Positions 35,559 to 48,000 of a DNA stretch of 64,000 nucleotides are shown one piece after another. The stretch is from NCBI GenBank assembly GCA_949752745.1, contig OX457034.1, positions 8,716,778 through 8,780,777 of the forward strand. The letters run 5' to 3'. Below the pieces are notes generated by a model that was not told where the DNA came from, made no database searches, and saw only the letters and a program-made list of their open reading frames with translations. Position numbers and translations under genes: made by a program. Origin of the DNA: Protula sp. h YS-2021. Lineage: Eukaryota > Annelida > Polychaeta > Sabellida > Serpulidae. How positions within the stretch are numbered: the stretch's first letter is position 1; every line of letters starts with the position of its first letter.

Positions 35559-35806
35559 GAAGGGGTCCATACATAAACTTGATAACTCCACTTATCAGGA
35601 AAATGCACTATTACCAACACGGTATTTCTTGGCCTCTGTTCTATAACATATGTAAGTTTTACACCTCAAAACCGAATAGAAGTAGGCATTTTTTAAGGAA
35701 AATGCTGTGGGAAAAACCTTTGTTTGCTACTAAAATTTCAAATTTTAAAAGAGTTTTTCTCCACTGCTGATAAGTGCAGTTATCAGGTTTATGCATGGGC
35801 CCCTTC
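35559..35806. mobile_element. 248-bp MITE with ~40-bp TIRs
   Basis: Left arm GAAGGGGTCCATACATAAAC..ACTTATCAG (35559-35598); the right arm (about 35767-35806) is its inverse, about 90% identical. AAT sits on both sides, a possible short target duplication. No ORF of note. Confidence 0.7.
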
Positions 35807-35994
35807 AATTGCTGATAGGTTTATTGAACTTTTTTCATATTAACAACGTATCGCACGGAAAGTTTGTCATATCCTTGTGTAAGGGATATGCCGCAGAACC
35901 TCCGAAATGGAGATCAACAGTGGGACTGAATTAAAGTGGTCCGATTTGGCTCTTTTTGTGGGGTTCATCGGAATGCAAAGCATTTAGAACAGGA

Positions 35995-36212
35995 CTGTTG
36001 ACAAGTGGTCCTATTTGTGAGGTGGTCCTATTTGTGAGGTGGTCCTATTTGTGAGGTGGCCCTATTTGTGAGGTGGCCCTATTTGTGAGGTGGTCCTATT
36101 TGTGAGGTGGTCCTATTTGTGAGGTGGTCCTATTTGTGAGGTGGTCTTATTTGTGAGGTGGCCCTATTTGTGAGGTGGTCTTATTTGTGAAGTGATCGTA
36201 TTTTCGCAGTGG
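35995..36212. repeat. 17-bp minisatellite, about 12 copies
   Basis: GTGAGGTGGTCCTATTT repeated, with GCCC or CTT variants. The theme GGTGGTCCTATTTGTGA also underlies the larger degenerate array at 39980-40470. Confidence 0.92.
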
Positions 36213-36499
36213 CCCTATCCCAGCTCCCTCCCTCCTGCATATGTATTTTTCACACCTATTAATCTTCCATTATCTTTCCTTAAGTACAGTAATTTATAAG
36301 ATGTATTGTCAGATTTACTGCACTTATTACACAATTAATAAGTATACATATCCGTAAAATCGAAACATGCCATCATTTGGATAACCTGAATATTTGTTTT
36401 ATTTTACCAAATACACGTTTTTGCTGCTGGGTTTTTCCAAACATCTGGGCAATGACGCTAAGGTCGCACGCATTGGTCATCTGACTCAGTTCCAAGATA

Positions 36500-38560
36500 T
36501 AAGATCCAATATGAGCTAAAACATGGGCAAGCCTAAGGCTTGTAACTCATAACTTAACGCATACTAAACATCGATAAGCCTAAGATAGGGAACAAAAGGC
36601 TTAGTGCATGCTAAACATCGATAAGCCTAAGGCTGGGAACAAAAGGCTTAATGCATGTTAAACATCGATAAGCCTAAGGATCGTAATTCAAGGCTTAATG
36701 CATGCTAAACACCGATAAGCCTAAGGCTGGTAACAAAAGGCTTAATGCATGCTAAACATCGATAAGCCTAAGGATCGTAACTCAAGGCTTAATCAGTGCT
36801 AAACATCGATAAGCCTAAGGATCGTAACTCAAGGCTAATGAGTGCTAAACATCGATAAGCCTAAGGCTGGTAACTCAGAGCTTAATGCATGTTAAGCATC
36901 GATAGGCCTTAGGCTGGCAACTCAAGGCTTAATGCGTTCTAAACATCGATAAACCTTTCGCTGGTAACTCAAGGCTTAATGCATGCTAAACACCGACAAG
37001 CTTAAGGCTGGTAACACAAGACTAAATGCATTCCAAACATCGATAGGCCTCAGGCTGGTAACTCAAGGCTTAGTGCATGCTAAACATCGACAAGCTTAAG
37101 GCTGGTAACACAAGACTAAATGCATGCTAAACACCGATAAGCCTAAGGCTGTTAACAAAAGGCTTAATGCATGCTAAACATCGCTAAGCCTAAGGCTGGT
37201 AACTCAAGGTTTAATACATGCTAAACATCGATAAACCTAAGGCTGGTAACTCAGAGCTTAATGCATGTTAAGCATCGATAGGCCTTAGGCTGGCAACTCA
37301 AGGCTTAATGCGTTCTAAACATCGATAAACCTTTCGCTGGTAACTCAAGGCTTAATGCATGCTAAACACCGACAAGCTTAAGGCTGGTAACACAAGACTA
37401 AATGCATTCTAAACATCGATAGGCCTCAGGCTGGTAACTCAAGGCTTAGTGCATGCTAAACATCGACAAGCTTAAGGCTGGTAACACAAGACTAAATGCA
37501 TTCTAAACATCGATAGGCCTCAGGCTGGTAACTCAAGGCTTAGTGCATGCTAAACATCGACAAGCTTAAGGCTGGTAACACAAGACTAAATGAATGCTAA
37601 ACACCGATAAGCCTAAGGCTGTTAACAAAAGGCTTAATGCATGCTAAACATCGCTAAGCCTAAGGCTGGTAACTCAAGGTTTAATATATGCTAAACATCG
37701 ATAAACCTAAGGCTGGTAACTCAGAGCTTAATGCATGTTAAGCATCGATAGGCCTTAGGCTGGCAACTCAAGGCTTAATGCGTTCTAAACATCGATAAAC
37801 CTTTCGCTGGTAACTCAAGGCTTAATGCATGCTAAACACCGACAAGCTTAAGGCTGGTAACACAAGACTAAATGCATTCTAAACATCGATAGGCCTCAGG
37901 CTGGTAACTCAAGGCTTAGTGCATGCTAAACATCGACAAGCTTAAGGCTGGTAACACAAGACTAAATGCATTCTAAACATCGATAGGCCTCAGGCTGGTA
38001 ACTCAAGGCTTAGTGCATGCTAAACATCGACAAGCTTAAGGCTGGTAACACAAGACTAAATGCATGCTAAACACCGATAAGCCTAAGGCTGTTAACAAAA
38101 GGCTTAATGCATGCTAAACATCGCTAAGCCTAAGGCTGGTAACTCAAGGTTTAATATATGCTAAACATCGATAAACCTAAGGCTGGTAACTCAGAGCTTA
38201 ATGCATGTTAAGCATCGATAGGCCTTAGGCTGGCAACTCAAGGCTTAATGCGTTCTAAACATCGATAAACCTTTCGCTGGTAACTCAAGGCTTAATGCAT
38301 GCTAAACACCGACAAGCTTAAGGCTGGTAACACAAGACTAAATGCATTCTAAACATCGATAGGCCTCAGGCTGGTAACTCAAGGCTTAGTGCATGCTAAA
38401 TATCGATAGGCCTAATGCTGGTAACTCAAGGCTTAATGCATGCTAAACATCGATAAGCCTAAGGCTGGTAACACAGGGCTTAATGCATGCTAAACATCGA
38501 TAAACCTAAGGATGGTAACTCAAAGGCTTAATGCGTGCTAAACAATGTAACTCATGGTTG
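36500..38560. repeat. 47-bp satellite with 470-bp higher-order repeat
   Basis: About 43 monomers of AAGGCTTAATGCATGCTAAA + CATCGATAAGCCTAAGGCTG + GTAACTC (47 bp). Variant monomers are ordered: CAGAGCTTAATGCATGTTAA recurs at 36876, 37252, 37722 and 38192, i.e. 376 (8x47), 470 (10x47) and 470 bp apart. Confidence 0.95.
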
Positions 38561-39084
38561 AATATATACGGCGCCTAAGGCGGGTAACACAATGTTACAT
38601 TCACGCTAAACATTAGCCTGAGTCTGTTAAGGGAAAGTTGAGTATATGCTAACATAGATTTTGCTCTTGTTGTTAACACAAGGTTCAATACATGCTCAAA
38701 ATGGGGGTAGCTTGAGACTGGTAAGGCAAGCGTGACTATCTATGCATCTTGGTAATTAGATTATATCATATTTGTGGGATCCCTCATAAAGGAAGGCATT
38801 TAGATTGGCAATATTGAAAATCGATTTTATTTGTGACGTGGTCTCATTGTAGTGTGATCCCATCCCGATTTCCAATGTAGCTTAATTAATATATTGATAT
38901 AATTAACATCTTTATATTTATAATATATTAAATATGGCTTTACAGCAGAACCACTATTAGGGAGTACTTCTCCTTAAGGTATCACTGTTAATAGTGAAAT
39001 ACGCTTTTTGGACTTATTCTGTTTTATTGATTCGTAAGGTCTGTTTGCTAATGGAGCAGTTAAGGAAATCTGGGAATCTATTAG

Positions 39085-39400
39085 CTTTACACTTTCCTTT
39101 GATACGAGCCACTTCTCTTCTGTCATTTCGTCTGTCTTCACCTCTGTTTTCTCGTCTGTTTTCTCCTCTGTCATCTCGTCTGTCTTCTTCCCTGGCTTTT
39201 AGACTGTTTTCTCCCCTGTTTTTTTCTTCTGTGTTCTTCCCTTTGTTTTTTTCTGTGTTATCGTCAGTCGTGTCCCCTGTCTTCCCGTCTGTCTTCTTCC
39301 CTGTCTTTTCCTCTGCTTTCTCCCCTGTTTTCTCTTCTGTGTTCTCCCCTTTGTCCTTTTCTGTGTTATCATCAGTCTTGTCCTCTGTCTTCCCGTCCGT
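39085..39400. repeat. CT-rich degenerate tandem repeat
   Basis: Units such as TCTGTCTTCTCCCCTGTTTT. The minus strand is open for about 148 codons (Lys/Glu/Thr-rich, EEKTGEKAEEKTGKKTDGKT); taken as repeat, not gene. Confidence 0.6.
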
Positions 39401-39979
39401 ATACAAATATATGAGAAACATGATCTGGCAGTGATTTGTGACCTTAACATAACAATGCAAATACTTTTTGGCTGAAACGTTGTTTACATTAGAGTTTGTT
39501 TATGTTTTGAGGTGTGCATGTATTTGGTTGTATGTATGGGGAGGGGGGGGGGGGTGGTACTTTTCTTATCATACTGCGGCACAGCGAGTTGTGATGGGAC
39601 TGTGATGTTTAAGACAAACTAATCGTCTTTCGAATCAAATAAGGTGGTTATTAAATTCGAACTACACAACAAGTGATTTATTGGCCTTTAGGCTTACCAC
39701 TGAAGGATCAATAAATGACTTGTTGAATCAGTCTCTGCAATAGTTCCCCCCCCCTCTCCCTGCCCACTCCCACCTATCCACTTCTGATGTGCTGCATAAC
39801 GTATGTACCACTCGTTACAGGTGCTGTCGGAAGCAGAAAAATAGATGTTCTCTTTCTAATAATAACCAATTGTTATTTAAGCTGTCTTCATTCAAACACT
39901 GAAATCAATATTCCATTATCGAACAGCATATTGTTTAACATGCACTGGGCATTTTTAACACTTTGCCTATCGATTATTT

Positions 39980-40470
39980 AGGAACCTGTAATGATTTTCC
40001 GTGGCGGAATTATCTGTGAATGGGACCACCTCATAAATAGGATCACACTTGAATGTCTTGTCCTATGAAGATTTAGGGACCTTTAATGAATCTATGTAAT
40101 GGAACCACCTGCAGAGATGGGACCACCTCATAAATGGCATCACTTGTTAACTGTCTTTTCCTATAAAGATTAGGGACCTTTTAAGAATCTCCGTGGTGGA
40201 ACCACTTGCAAATGGGACCATCTCACAAAAAGGACCACTAGGGAGTTTTAAAGAATCTCCGTGGTGGAGCCACCATACAAATGGACCACATCACAAAAAG
40301 CATCACTTTTAAAAGAGTTTTATCCTGTGAATATTCGGATACTTTTAATGAATCTCCGTGCTGGAACCACGCAAATGGGTCACCTAACAAATGGGGTGAC
40401 TTGTTAACGATCCTGCCCCATAAGTCTTTTTCATGAAGAACCCCATCTCTGAATTTCCGGGTTTCCAAAG
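39980..40470. repeat. ~100-bp degenerate tandem units
   Basis: Four to five copies of AATCTCCGTGGTGGAACCAC + GGGACCACCTCATAAATRG + TCCTATAAAGATTAGGGACC. Confidence 0.65.
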
Positions 40471-41514
40471 TGCTATGTCAGGATTTGCCATTCTCACCTC
40501 TGAATGCAGCTATTGTGACATCAGTCATGTTCACGCAGTTGTAGACATACAGTCATCGCTTTGTTTTGAATTCACAGAAAAATCTCAATAAACCGGACAT
40601 TCACCGGCCTGAGCTAATTTATCTGGTTTAACTGGAATTCCTTGATTCCTTCAGTTTCCACAATTAGCGCGATACCATCACAAAATGTAGTTGGCTGTAG
40701 AATTATAAGAATTATAAGAAAAAAACACCCATTTTAGCAACGATGAGAAAAAGCACCCCTTTTGGTAACTATGAGAAAAATATACTAGGTAAAAATCATG
40801 CTGCTCCCTCTTCATCGTTCTTAATTGACATTATTGCATTAAAATTTATTCACCTTTTAAATATGGAGTACTTCAGATAAAAGTTTAAAAACTTATCACT
40901 CATTTTGAATACTTTCGGTACATCCAGGGGGATTGTCTCACAGGCTATTTTTGGGGTTTTGGGGTTTTCGAATGTTATCATACTGTTCAAGAGATGCGTT
41001 GGAATCATCAAGCCCCAGTTGTAATACAAATTCCTTTTCGCGCAGTAGAAGTTTCAAAAAGGCTGCGCTATGACTGCTAAGTGAATGCTGATACTTTAAA
41101 ACAATGTCATTATACGATGTATACATGCTGCTCCAGCTATAAACAGCAGCAAACAATTCCTGTTCAGACACAAATTTCAGGGCCTTGTCTCACTCGTCCG
41201 GTATATTAGGGTTCATATATACAGTGGAGTTTGCATTTGGTACCACGTCGGATGTCGGTGCTTGGATTAGGGAGTTGTTCCGTTTACTGAGGCTTCTAAA
41301 TAATGTATAGTGAGGTTTTACTGTATATTCTATGACTGGCCCTGAAGCTACTTTCCTATGTTTTCATATTTTTCCAGGTTTGACATGACTGTTCAAAGTT
41401 TAACAATGCGTTCGTGTATCCCGAAGAGAGCATTATGGAGATTAAGAAACCGTTGTGTGATGTAAGCTAACATTTTCGTCCTGCTCAACAATGCTTCATT
41501 GTGACTCAGAATAA

Positions 41515-41690
41515 GACATGATAGGTGATCTAACTCACTTCGTTCTCCTAGTCAAGCCCTTGCTATCCAGTCCGGGACGGTTTCGAACCCGCAACCTTGG
41601 GATTGCCAGACTGTCGCTATAACCAGCTAAGCTAACTTCTTTTCAGACTAAGTCACTCTCGCTTTAACCAGCTAAGCTAACATCTTCTCA
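41515..41690 (-). mobile_element. tRNA-derived SINE, copy 3
   Basis: Minus strand: GTTAGCTTAGCTGGTTATAG, GGTTTCAAACC-like B box (plus strand GGTTTCGAACCCGCAACC), AGTGAGTTAGATCACCTATC. A partial second head (41640-41690, TTTAACCAGCTAAGCTAAC) is duplicated beside it. Confidence 0.65.
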
Positions 41691-43874
41691 GACATTACTG
41701 TTACATTACTTAACTGAGATTTTGGTTAAAAATAAGTGCAAAAACATTTTTAGAATAAATCAGTCATGGCATAGCATTGATTCAGTTTCTTTTCTTCGAC
41801 AAGAATATCATGCAACTACAGTAAAACCTGCTTAATGAAAAAATATTTAAATTCCTTTTTATTACACATTGGTTTCTATGCAATACGATATTCACAAAGT
41901 CCTAATCGAATAATGGCAAGAAGCGTGTCGTTTCACATGCTGTACAAGGCTGGGCGCACGTTGATGCGCGGGTAAGGGGCCTCCGTCGCATGTGCCGCCT
42001 AGGGGAATCACAATGTCCTAACCGAGCACTGTATATAAATGTCTTAATTTGATCATTAACACTTGGCAAGACATAGACTTGCAAAGAGTGTATCGAACTT
42101 GTTCGGGACCGGTGTTTCGAAGCTCTTTTTGTCCTTTTACTTATCAGTCATTTTCTCTTCACTACTCCTCACACATATAGTACTTGATCTGAAGTTATGA
42201 TCTCACGTTTTATCGAATTTGTTTTCATTTGTATGATCAAAATGCAAAGCACAATAACAAACTAGCAGAGCAAATAAAACACAAGTGATTTTTTTATCAA
42301 GACAGGCAACGCGTAAGGGCTGCGGCATCACTTGTACAAGCTTCTCGCACATGCTACCAGCCATACATTACATGCCTGTGCATTACATAAATGATGTGTA
42401 CTTTATTTAGAAGAGACAAATACGCTGAGCACATTGAGTTGCTTTTGTTGGTTTCATAAGACCTACTTGTGAATGCAAAATCTTACCCGGTGATTTTAAA
42501 CACACTGAATTTTCATGTAAGTTAACAGCTTCAGTTACGCTAAGTATGTCTTTTTTCTATAAAGGTTTCGAAATGGCAAAAGTTTTCTTAGAAAGGTTTC
42601 TTTAAAAACATTGTCTTTTCTGCAAAGGGAAATGAAAGCAAACCAAAACTCAAGCTGAAAGTTTTTAAAATTCTACTCGAAGGGAGAAAGTAATTTTTAC
42701 ATTGTTATATTTTGGCCACATATTTACGTTGAGAAATAAGTCATTAAAATTGTCAGACACATTAACTGAGTGTAGTTTTAACATATTGTTTGCAAATAAC
42801 ATTGATTGAAATTTTCCAGTTTTCTCACGATGCAATTGATCATTCAATTTAATTTATAATAAATTCTGTGATGGGATGACATGATAACATCGTATTTGGA
42901 AACTGAGGGGCCGGAGCTGCTTATAGTCTGTACAAAATAGTGAACAGCCGAACCAATAATTACATAACTAGTAAGCAAATGAAGCCGTTAATGCAACACC
43001 TGAGCGATTCGGACACCTCGCTAATCCGGACTAAATTTGGCTTTCACAAACTGTTTATATTAATCAGGTTTCACCGTAATGCCACAGTGTATGTGCTCAA
43101 TTAAAAATCTTTAATTATCGTTGTAACGCAAATCGATTTCTTGAACAATGCCAGATCATTAGCAATGAGCATAAAAATTACATTTCGAACCATTAGTGAC
43201 GCAGTTAATCATCTCATTAGAAAACTAGCGGCTTTGTTTTGGAGCCTGTGAGTCGACCGATCGGCCGACAGCCATGATGATAAGAAAAATGTTGTCTTTT
43301 CTCGCCAAAACGAGCAAATATTTTGAGTCTTAAACTGTAATTAGTCAGCAAATGAAGCAGTAAAATCAAAATGTCACCACAACCAAAGGGGAATCTTGAG
43401 TAGGACCAATCCCATCATTCGCCCTGGTATTCACAAACGTTAACTGTGCAGTCCAACCGTGCTACTAGAAGCGAATATCGGATGACTCTGCTTTATCAAG
43501 CAAACAGTTTTATGTTGAATTTTGATTGTTAAACATGAGAAGTTTTGTTAATGTACGTACAGATGTTCTGGTTGTCAACGGAGACGTTAATGGAATCAAA
43601 TACCTGTGCAGCTTTTGTGACTGCGGCCACAGTTAAAGATCTTCACTAATGAAGGAAATTCGATCTCTTCTATATATCTATACGGCACTTTCAAAGAAAA
43701 GAAAACAGGTTATAAGGTAAAATTAGATCTTCAACGATTATAAATTCATCATCCAAGCTCCATTTGATTAATTTTCAGTAAAATGTATCATTTACTATAG
43801 CAATTTCTCTTTCGTTCGATCAGTTAGGATAGGTGGGTAGGGAAGGGGTAGGTTGGGTGAGGAAGGGATCTGTT

Positions 43875-43980
43875 GGTGAGGAAGAAAAAGAAGAAGAAGA
43901 AGAAGAAGAAGAACAGCAAGAACAACAAGATGAAGAAGAAGAAGAAGAAGAAGAAGAAGAAGAAGAAGAAAGAAGAGGAG
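43875..43980. repeat. (GAA)n microsatellite
   Basis: Imperfect GAA/AAG run; E-rich and S-rich ORFs are its translations. Confidence 0.92.
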
Positions 43981-44289
43981 GAGAAGAACTGGCGCAATGC
44001 ATTATGGTAGTTTTAATTATGTTGCTTTTGTCAGAATGATACATAATTTTTGAATTTTTTCGCGACTTGCAAGAACAGTTTTTACAAATTTGAAAATTTC
44101 GAGATTATACCATCCTAAATATGAAAACATTAAAATAAGTCTCCTTTTACCTCGAATTAAGAAAACAGAAATAACACTCCCTCAGAAAGAATTGATGTTG
44201 AAGCTAAAAGCAGAATTCACCCTGAATCTAGTGTCTCTGTTAAATAATTAATTAATTAAAAATGAAACTCATTTCTAAATTAAAAACCT

Positions 44290-44295
44290 TTTATT
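44290..44295 (-). terminator. possible poly(A) signal of gene A
   Basis: Minus-strand AATAAA about 415 bp past the stop in an AT-rich stretch; chance occurrence is possible. Confidence 0.25.
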
Positions 44296-44710
44296 TACAT
44301 TTGTTGAGTTTTTGAAATAAATAAATCATATTCAATTAATAAAACAGCACTCAGGAAGATAGTTAAGCAATTGCAGTCAAAGATAAGATAAAATATGTCA
44401 TGGCAAAAAAAAATAATGATTGGAGAGAGAGAGGGGTCTAATCCAAGATTTACGAACTATATCCTCTTTCCTTTGAGGGAAATGAGATGGGGGGAAAAGG
44501 GTGTGGATTGGGAGATTGGTGCGGTCAAGGAAGAACTCGATAAGATATTGTTCTGTTAAGGAATCAAAGTGTATACACTCCAGGCAACAACTCCTCTCAC
44601 TACTCTTATCGAAGTGAAAATAATTTTTCTATTTAATACGTTCTTTAACAACATTAAGTTCTCTCCACTGCCGTGCCACTTTAACCTCTAGAACAACTTC
44701 TCCTTTCAGA

Positions 44711-45003
44711 TCATGCGAGGATACTTCCGCTTCCGCTAAAGCTACTTCCGGTCCCATGAGATATACTTCCGCTCTCGCTATTGCTGCCCTCACCTCCCCC
44801 CTCGCCGGTTTCTTCACCCTCTTCCTCAGCCTCCTCCTCTCCGCCAGCACTCTCACTCCCACTCCCACTTCCACAGTTCATTCCTTGACCGAAACTCTGC
44901 CCCTGACTGCCTCCATTACTTCCGGTAATGCACTGTAACTCACTCGTCGCTCCGGGGCCTTTCGTGGTTCTTCCGCATGGACACTGCACGCAACGTCGAT
45001 GAC
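44711..45003 (-). CDS. gene A last exon: GCC second half, acidic tail, stop
   Basis: Acceptor TGTAAG|GT. HRRCVQCPCGRTTKGPGATS ELQC completes the GCC module; then a Gly/Ser/Glu tail with one further Cys (GQGMNCGSGSGSESAGGEEE..) ending SGSILA and TGA at 44713-44711. The tail is absent from gene B. Confidence 0.82.
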
Positions 45004-48000
45004 CTTACACAAGAGAGAGAAAAATACACTTATACTGAAACTTACGCCCTCTTAAGTTTTCCTTTTAAAATAGAATACGGTGAAAAGTGGCACTGGTGTA
45101 GGGTGGGGTGTAGTATGTAGTAGCCACACATACCTGAACCCCGTTGTCTGTATGTGCCTGGACGGCATCGTAAACATCCGGTGTACCAATAACCCCTATA
45201 ATAAAACGAACCACTTGGACAGGCATCTGTAAATAAACCAGAATAAAACCGTTCATGTATGTATTGAAGTATTAACCGTATAGGGTGGAACCAAGGAAGT
45301 AGGTCCATCCTGGGGCCAAATTGGTCACCATGCCAATTTTTGTCCTCACGCTAATTTTGTCTCTACACCAAATTAGTCAATATGCCAGTTTGGTCCCTAC
45401 AGGAAAGTGTTTTAGCAAAAACGAGTCGCTCCCCCCACCGGCTATCCTAGACCCCTTCCCCACCCTCCATTTTTATCACAAAGTTCAGTCCACTTAATCC
45501 CCCACCGCCCCTTCAGATCCTTCTGACCTACTTTTCTCCGTTTTGACATCATATTGAAGCAGTCCTCTTCGCTTCCCCCATCGCCCCTCCAGACCCCCAG
45601 CCCTACACATCATCCGTTCTGGCACCATGTTGAGACAGTTGACTTCATTCTCCCATCGCCTCTCCAGATCCGCCTCCCTATCCAACCTCCGTTTTTGCAC
45701 CATGTTAAGGCAGCCCGACTTGTCCCCCCATCGCCTGAGATCCCCTCTCCCCTAACCATCCTCCGTTTTGGCACCGTGTTGAGGCAGTTCACTTGATCCT
45801 TTACCATTGTCAGACCCCTCCGCTACCCAAGCTCCTTTTGGCACCATGTTAAAGCAGTCCATTTCATCCCTTCACCGCCAATCGAGACTCTCCTCCGTAC
45901 TCATCCTCCGTTTTGGCACCATGTTGAGGTAATCCACGTCGTTCCCCCCCCCCCACCGTGCCTCCAGATCCCCTGCCCTCCCTACTTATCCTCCGTTTTG
46001 GCACAATATTGAGGCAGTCTATTTCGCTCCGTTTTGACACCATGTTGAGACAGTTGACATTATTCTCCATCGCCTCTCCAGACCCCTTTCCCCTACACTT
46101 CCTCCGTTTTGGCAACATGTGAAGGTAGTCCACGTCGCTCCCCCCCCCAGCCTCTCCAGACCTCCCTGCCCTCCCTCACCCATCCTGCGTTTTGGCAACG
46201 TGTTGAGGCAGTCCACGTCTTCCCCCATCGCACCTCTAGAACCCCCTGCCCTCCTCAACCCATCCTCCGCTTTGGCACCATGTTCAGGAAGTCCACATGT
46301 TGACTATTTACCAATACACGCCGGGATTCCGCTGAGCCTTCCTGAAGCATCACAAGTGATCGTGGACAAGCCGAAATTGTTGATTTGATAGCCAGGTCTG
46401 CAGCTGACGCGACAGCTAGCACCGGGCGGTAGGTAGTGTGCACCGCGGGGGCAGTGTAGGTGACCGTGCGGTATGGGCGATACTCTGCACCCATACTGGT
46501 GGGCGGCTATAACACAAAGAACAACACAGAACATGCGCGTTTTCAGCACATTCACGCCGTTGTTATAAACCAGCACTAAGCGCATGTAGACAAAAAATGG
46601 CTCCATTCTTTCAATACCAGGATTTTGTACTCTTTGGTGGGGTTGGTGGGTGGTGATCAAGCATGGTGGGATGGTCGTGGGTGATGGTGAGGGTTGGCGA
46701 GTGGTGGCAAGAGTTGATGGGTGGTAGTGAGGGTTGGTGGATGGTGGTGGGTGGTGGTGAGAGTTGGTTGGTGGCAGGCGTTGGTGGATGGTGGTGGCTA
46801 GTGGTGAAGGTGGTGAAGGACTCATAGCATACCTATACAAGCTGGCAGTAAGCCAAAGGAATGCTCCGCGTTGCAGGTGATGCTGGCAGCCTGTGGGTTG
46901 TTCAGTACATAGCCGTTATGACACATGACCGAGCACGTGGCGAGGGCGGGAACACGCTGTGTGTTGACACCGCAGGTCACGTGTGCGTGCTCAATCACAG
47001 GACGCATGCATCCTGGAGCCACTGCCAACACAAACGGAAAACTGTGCAACACAAACGACAAAAGTACCAACACAAAAAGAAAACTGCCAACACAAACGGA
47101 AAAGTGCACGGTGCAAAAGAAAAATTGTCATCACAAACGGAAAACTGTCCAACACAAACGGAAAACTGTCCAACACAAACCGAAAAGTGCACAACATAAA
47201 AGGAAAATTGTCATCACAAGCGGAAAACAGTTCAACACATACGGAAAGCTGTACTAACCAAACGTAAACCTGTCAAACATAAACGGAAAATTGTTCAATA
47301 CAAACAGAAAACTGCCCAATGCACTGAAATAAAATATTTTACATGCTCCAAGCCCTATTCACCGCCCCCAACAAAATAATAATAATAATAATAATACTAA
47401 TAATAGTAATAATAATAATAATTATAATAATAACAATAATAATAATAACAATAGTAATCATAATAATAATCATAATCATAATCACAATCATAATAATCAT
47501 AATAATCATAATAATACAAAGATGAGCCCGATCTTTTTGTATTGAGCAGCGCTTTTTTTAATATGACCTGATTTCGAGCCTAGAATTTCGTAGATTGTTC
47601 AAACCCTCATTCAAAAGGTCTTTTGTGGTGGCCGTGGTGTCCAGACCTTGTTTTCTCGATTACCCAGTTCATACACTCTAATTTCCAGAATTTATTTGCA
47701 TAATGTCTCATTCTAATGACTCGTATAAAGGCACTCTTTCAGAATGACATCTGCACGCGTGCAAGACTGACATGTGCACATCATTATTTATTTATTATTA
47801 TTAATAGTAGATCATTTATAGCTCCTTAACAGAGGAAGCACTAAGGGTTTCACAATAGGAAAATTGATTACATATATACATAAATATGTATGTATAACAA
47901 CACATGATACTAAAAATACAACCCACTTGTTAAACATGCAAAACAAGACACTAAAACGAGTAGTTATAAATAACAGAATAACAAGTTAAATTAAATCTTG

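Larger units (their letters stand above)
31403..44710. other. 13-kb repeat-rich intergenic region
   Basis: I find no gene I can support. It contains two SINEs, a satellite block, several minisatellites and inverted-repeat elements listed separately. A minus-strand ORF at 40938-41171 (MSEQELFAAVYSWSSMYTSY..) has protein-like composition but no recognised domain. The stretches 41700-43800 and 44050-44700 are AT-rich without notable structure. Confidence 0.6.

Noticed and set aside
36500..38560. Regularly spaced repeats resembling a CRISPR array
   Set aside because: Monomers are contiguous without unique spacers, in a eukaryotic genome; it is a satellite.
39014..39460. 148-codon Lys/Glu/Thr-rich ORF on the minus strand
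   Set aside because: Degenerate CT repeat; open on both strands, no domain.
40938..41171. Possible small gene (MSEQELFAAVYSWSSMYTSY..)
   Set aside because: Protein-like composition, but no recognised domain, splice context or neighbouring exon; left as unproven.
44711..45003. Gene A continuing into gene B as one giant gene
   Set aside because: Gene A ends in TGA after the GCC module and tail, gene B has its own signal peptide, and an FkbM gene on the same strand lies between.
45494..46388. ORFs such as MVQKRRLDREADLERRWENE
   Set aside because: Translation of the 75-82-bp minisatellite in a gene A intron.
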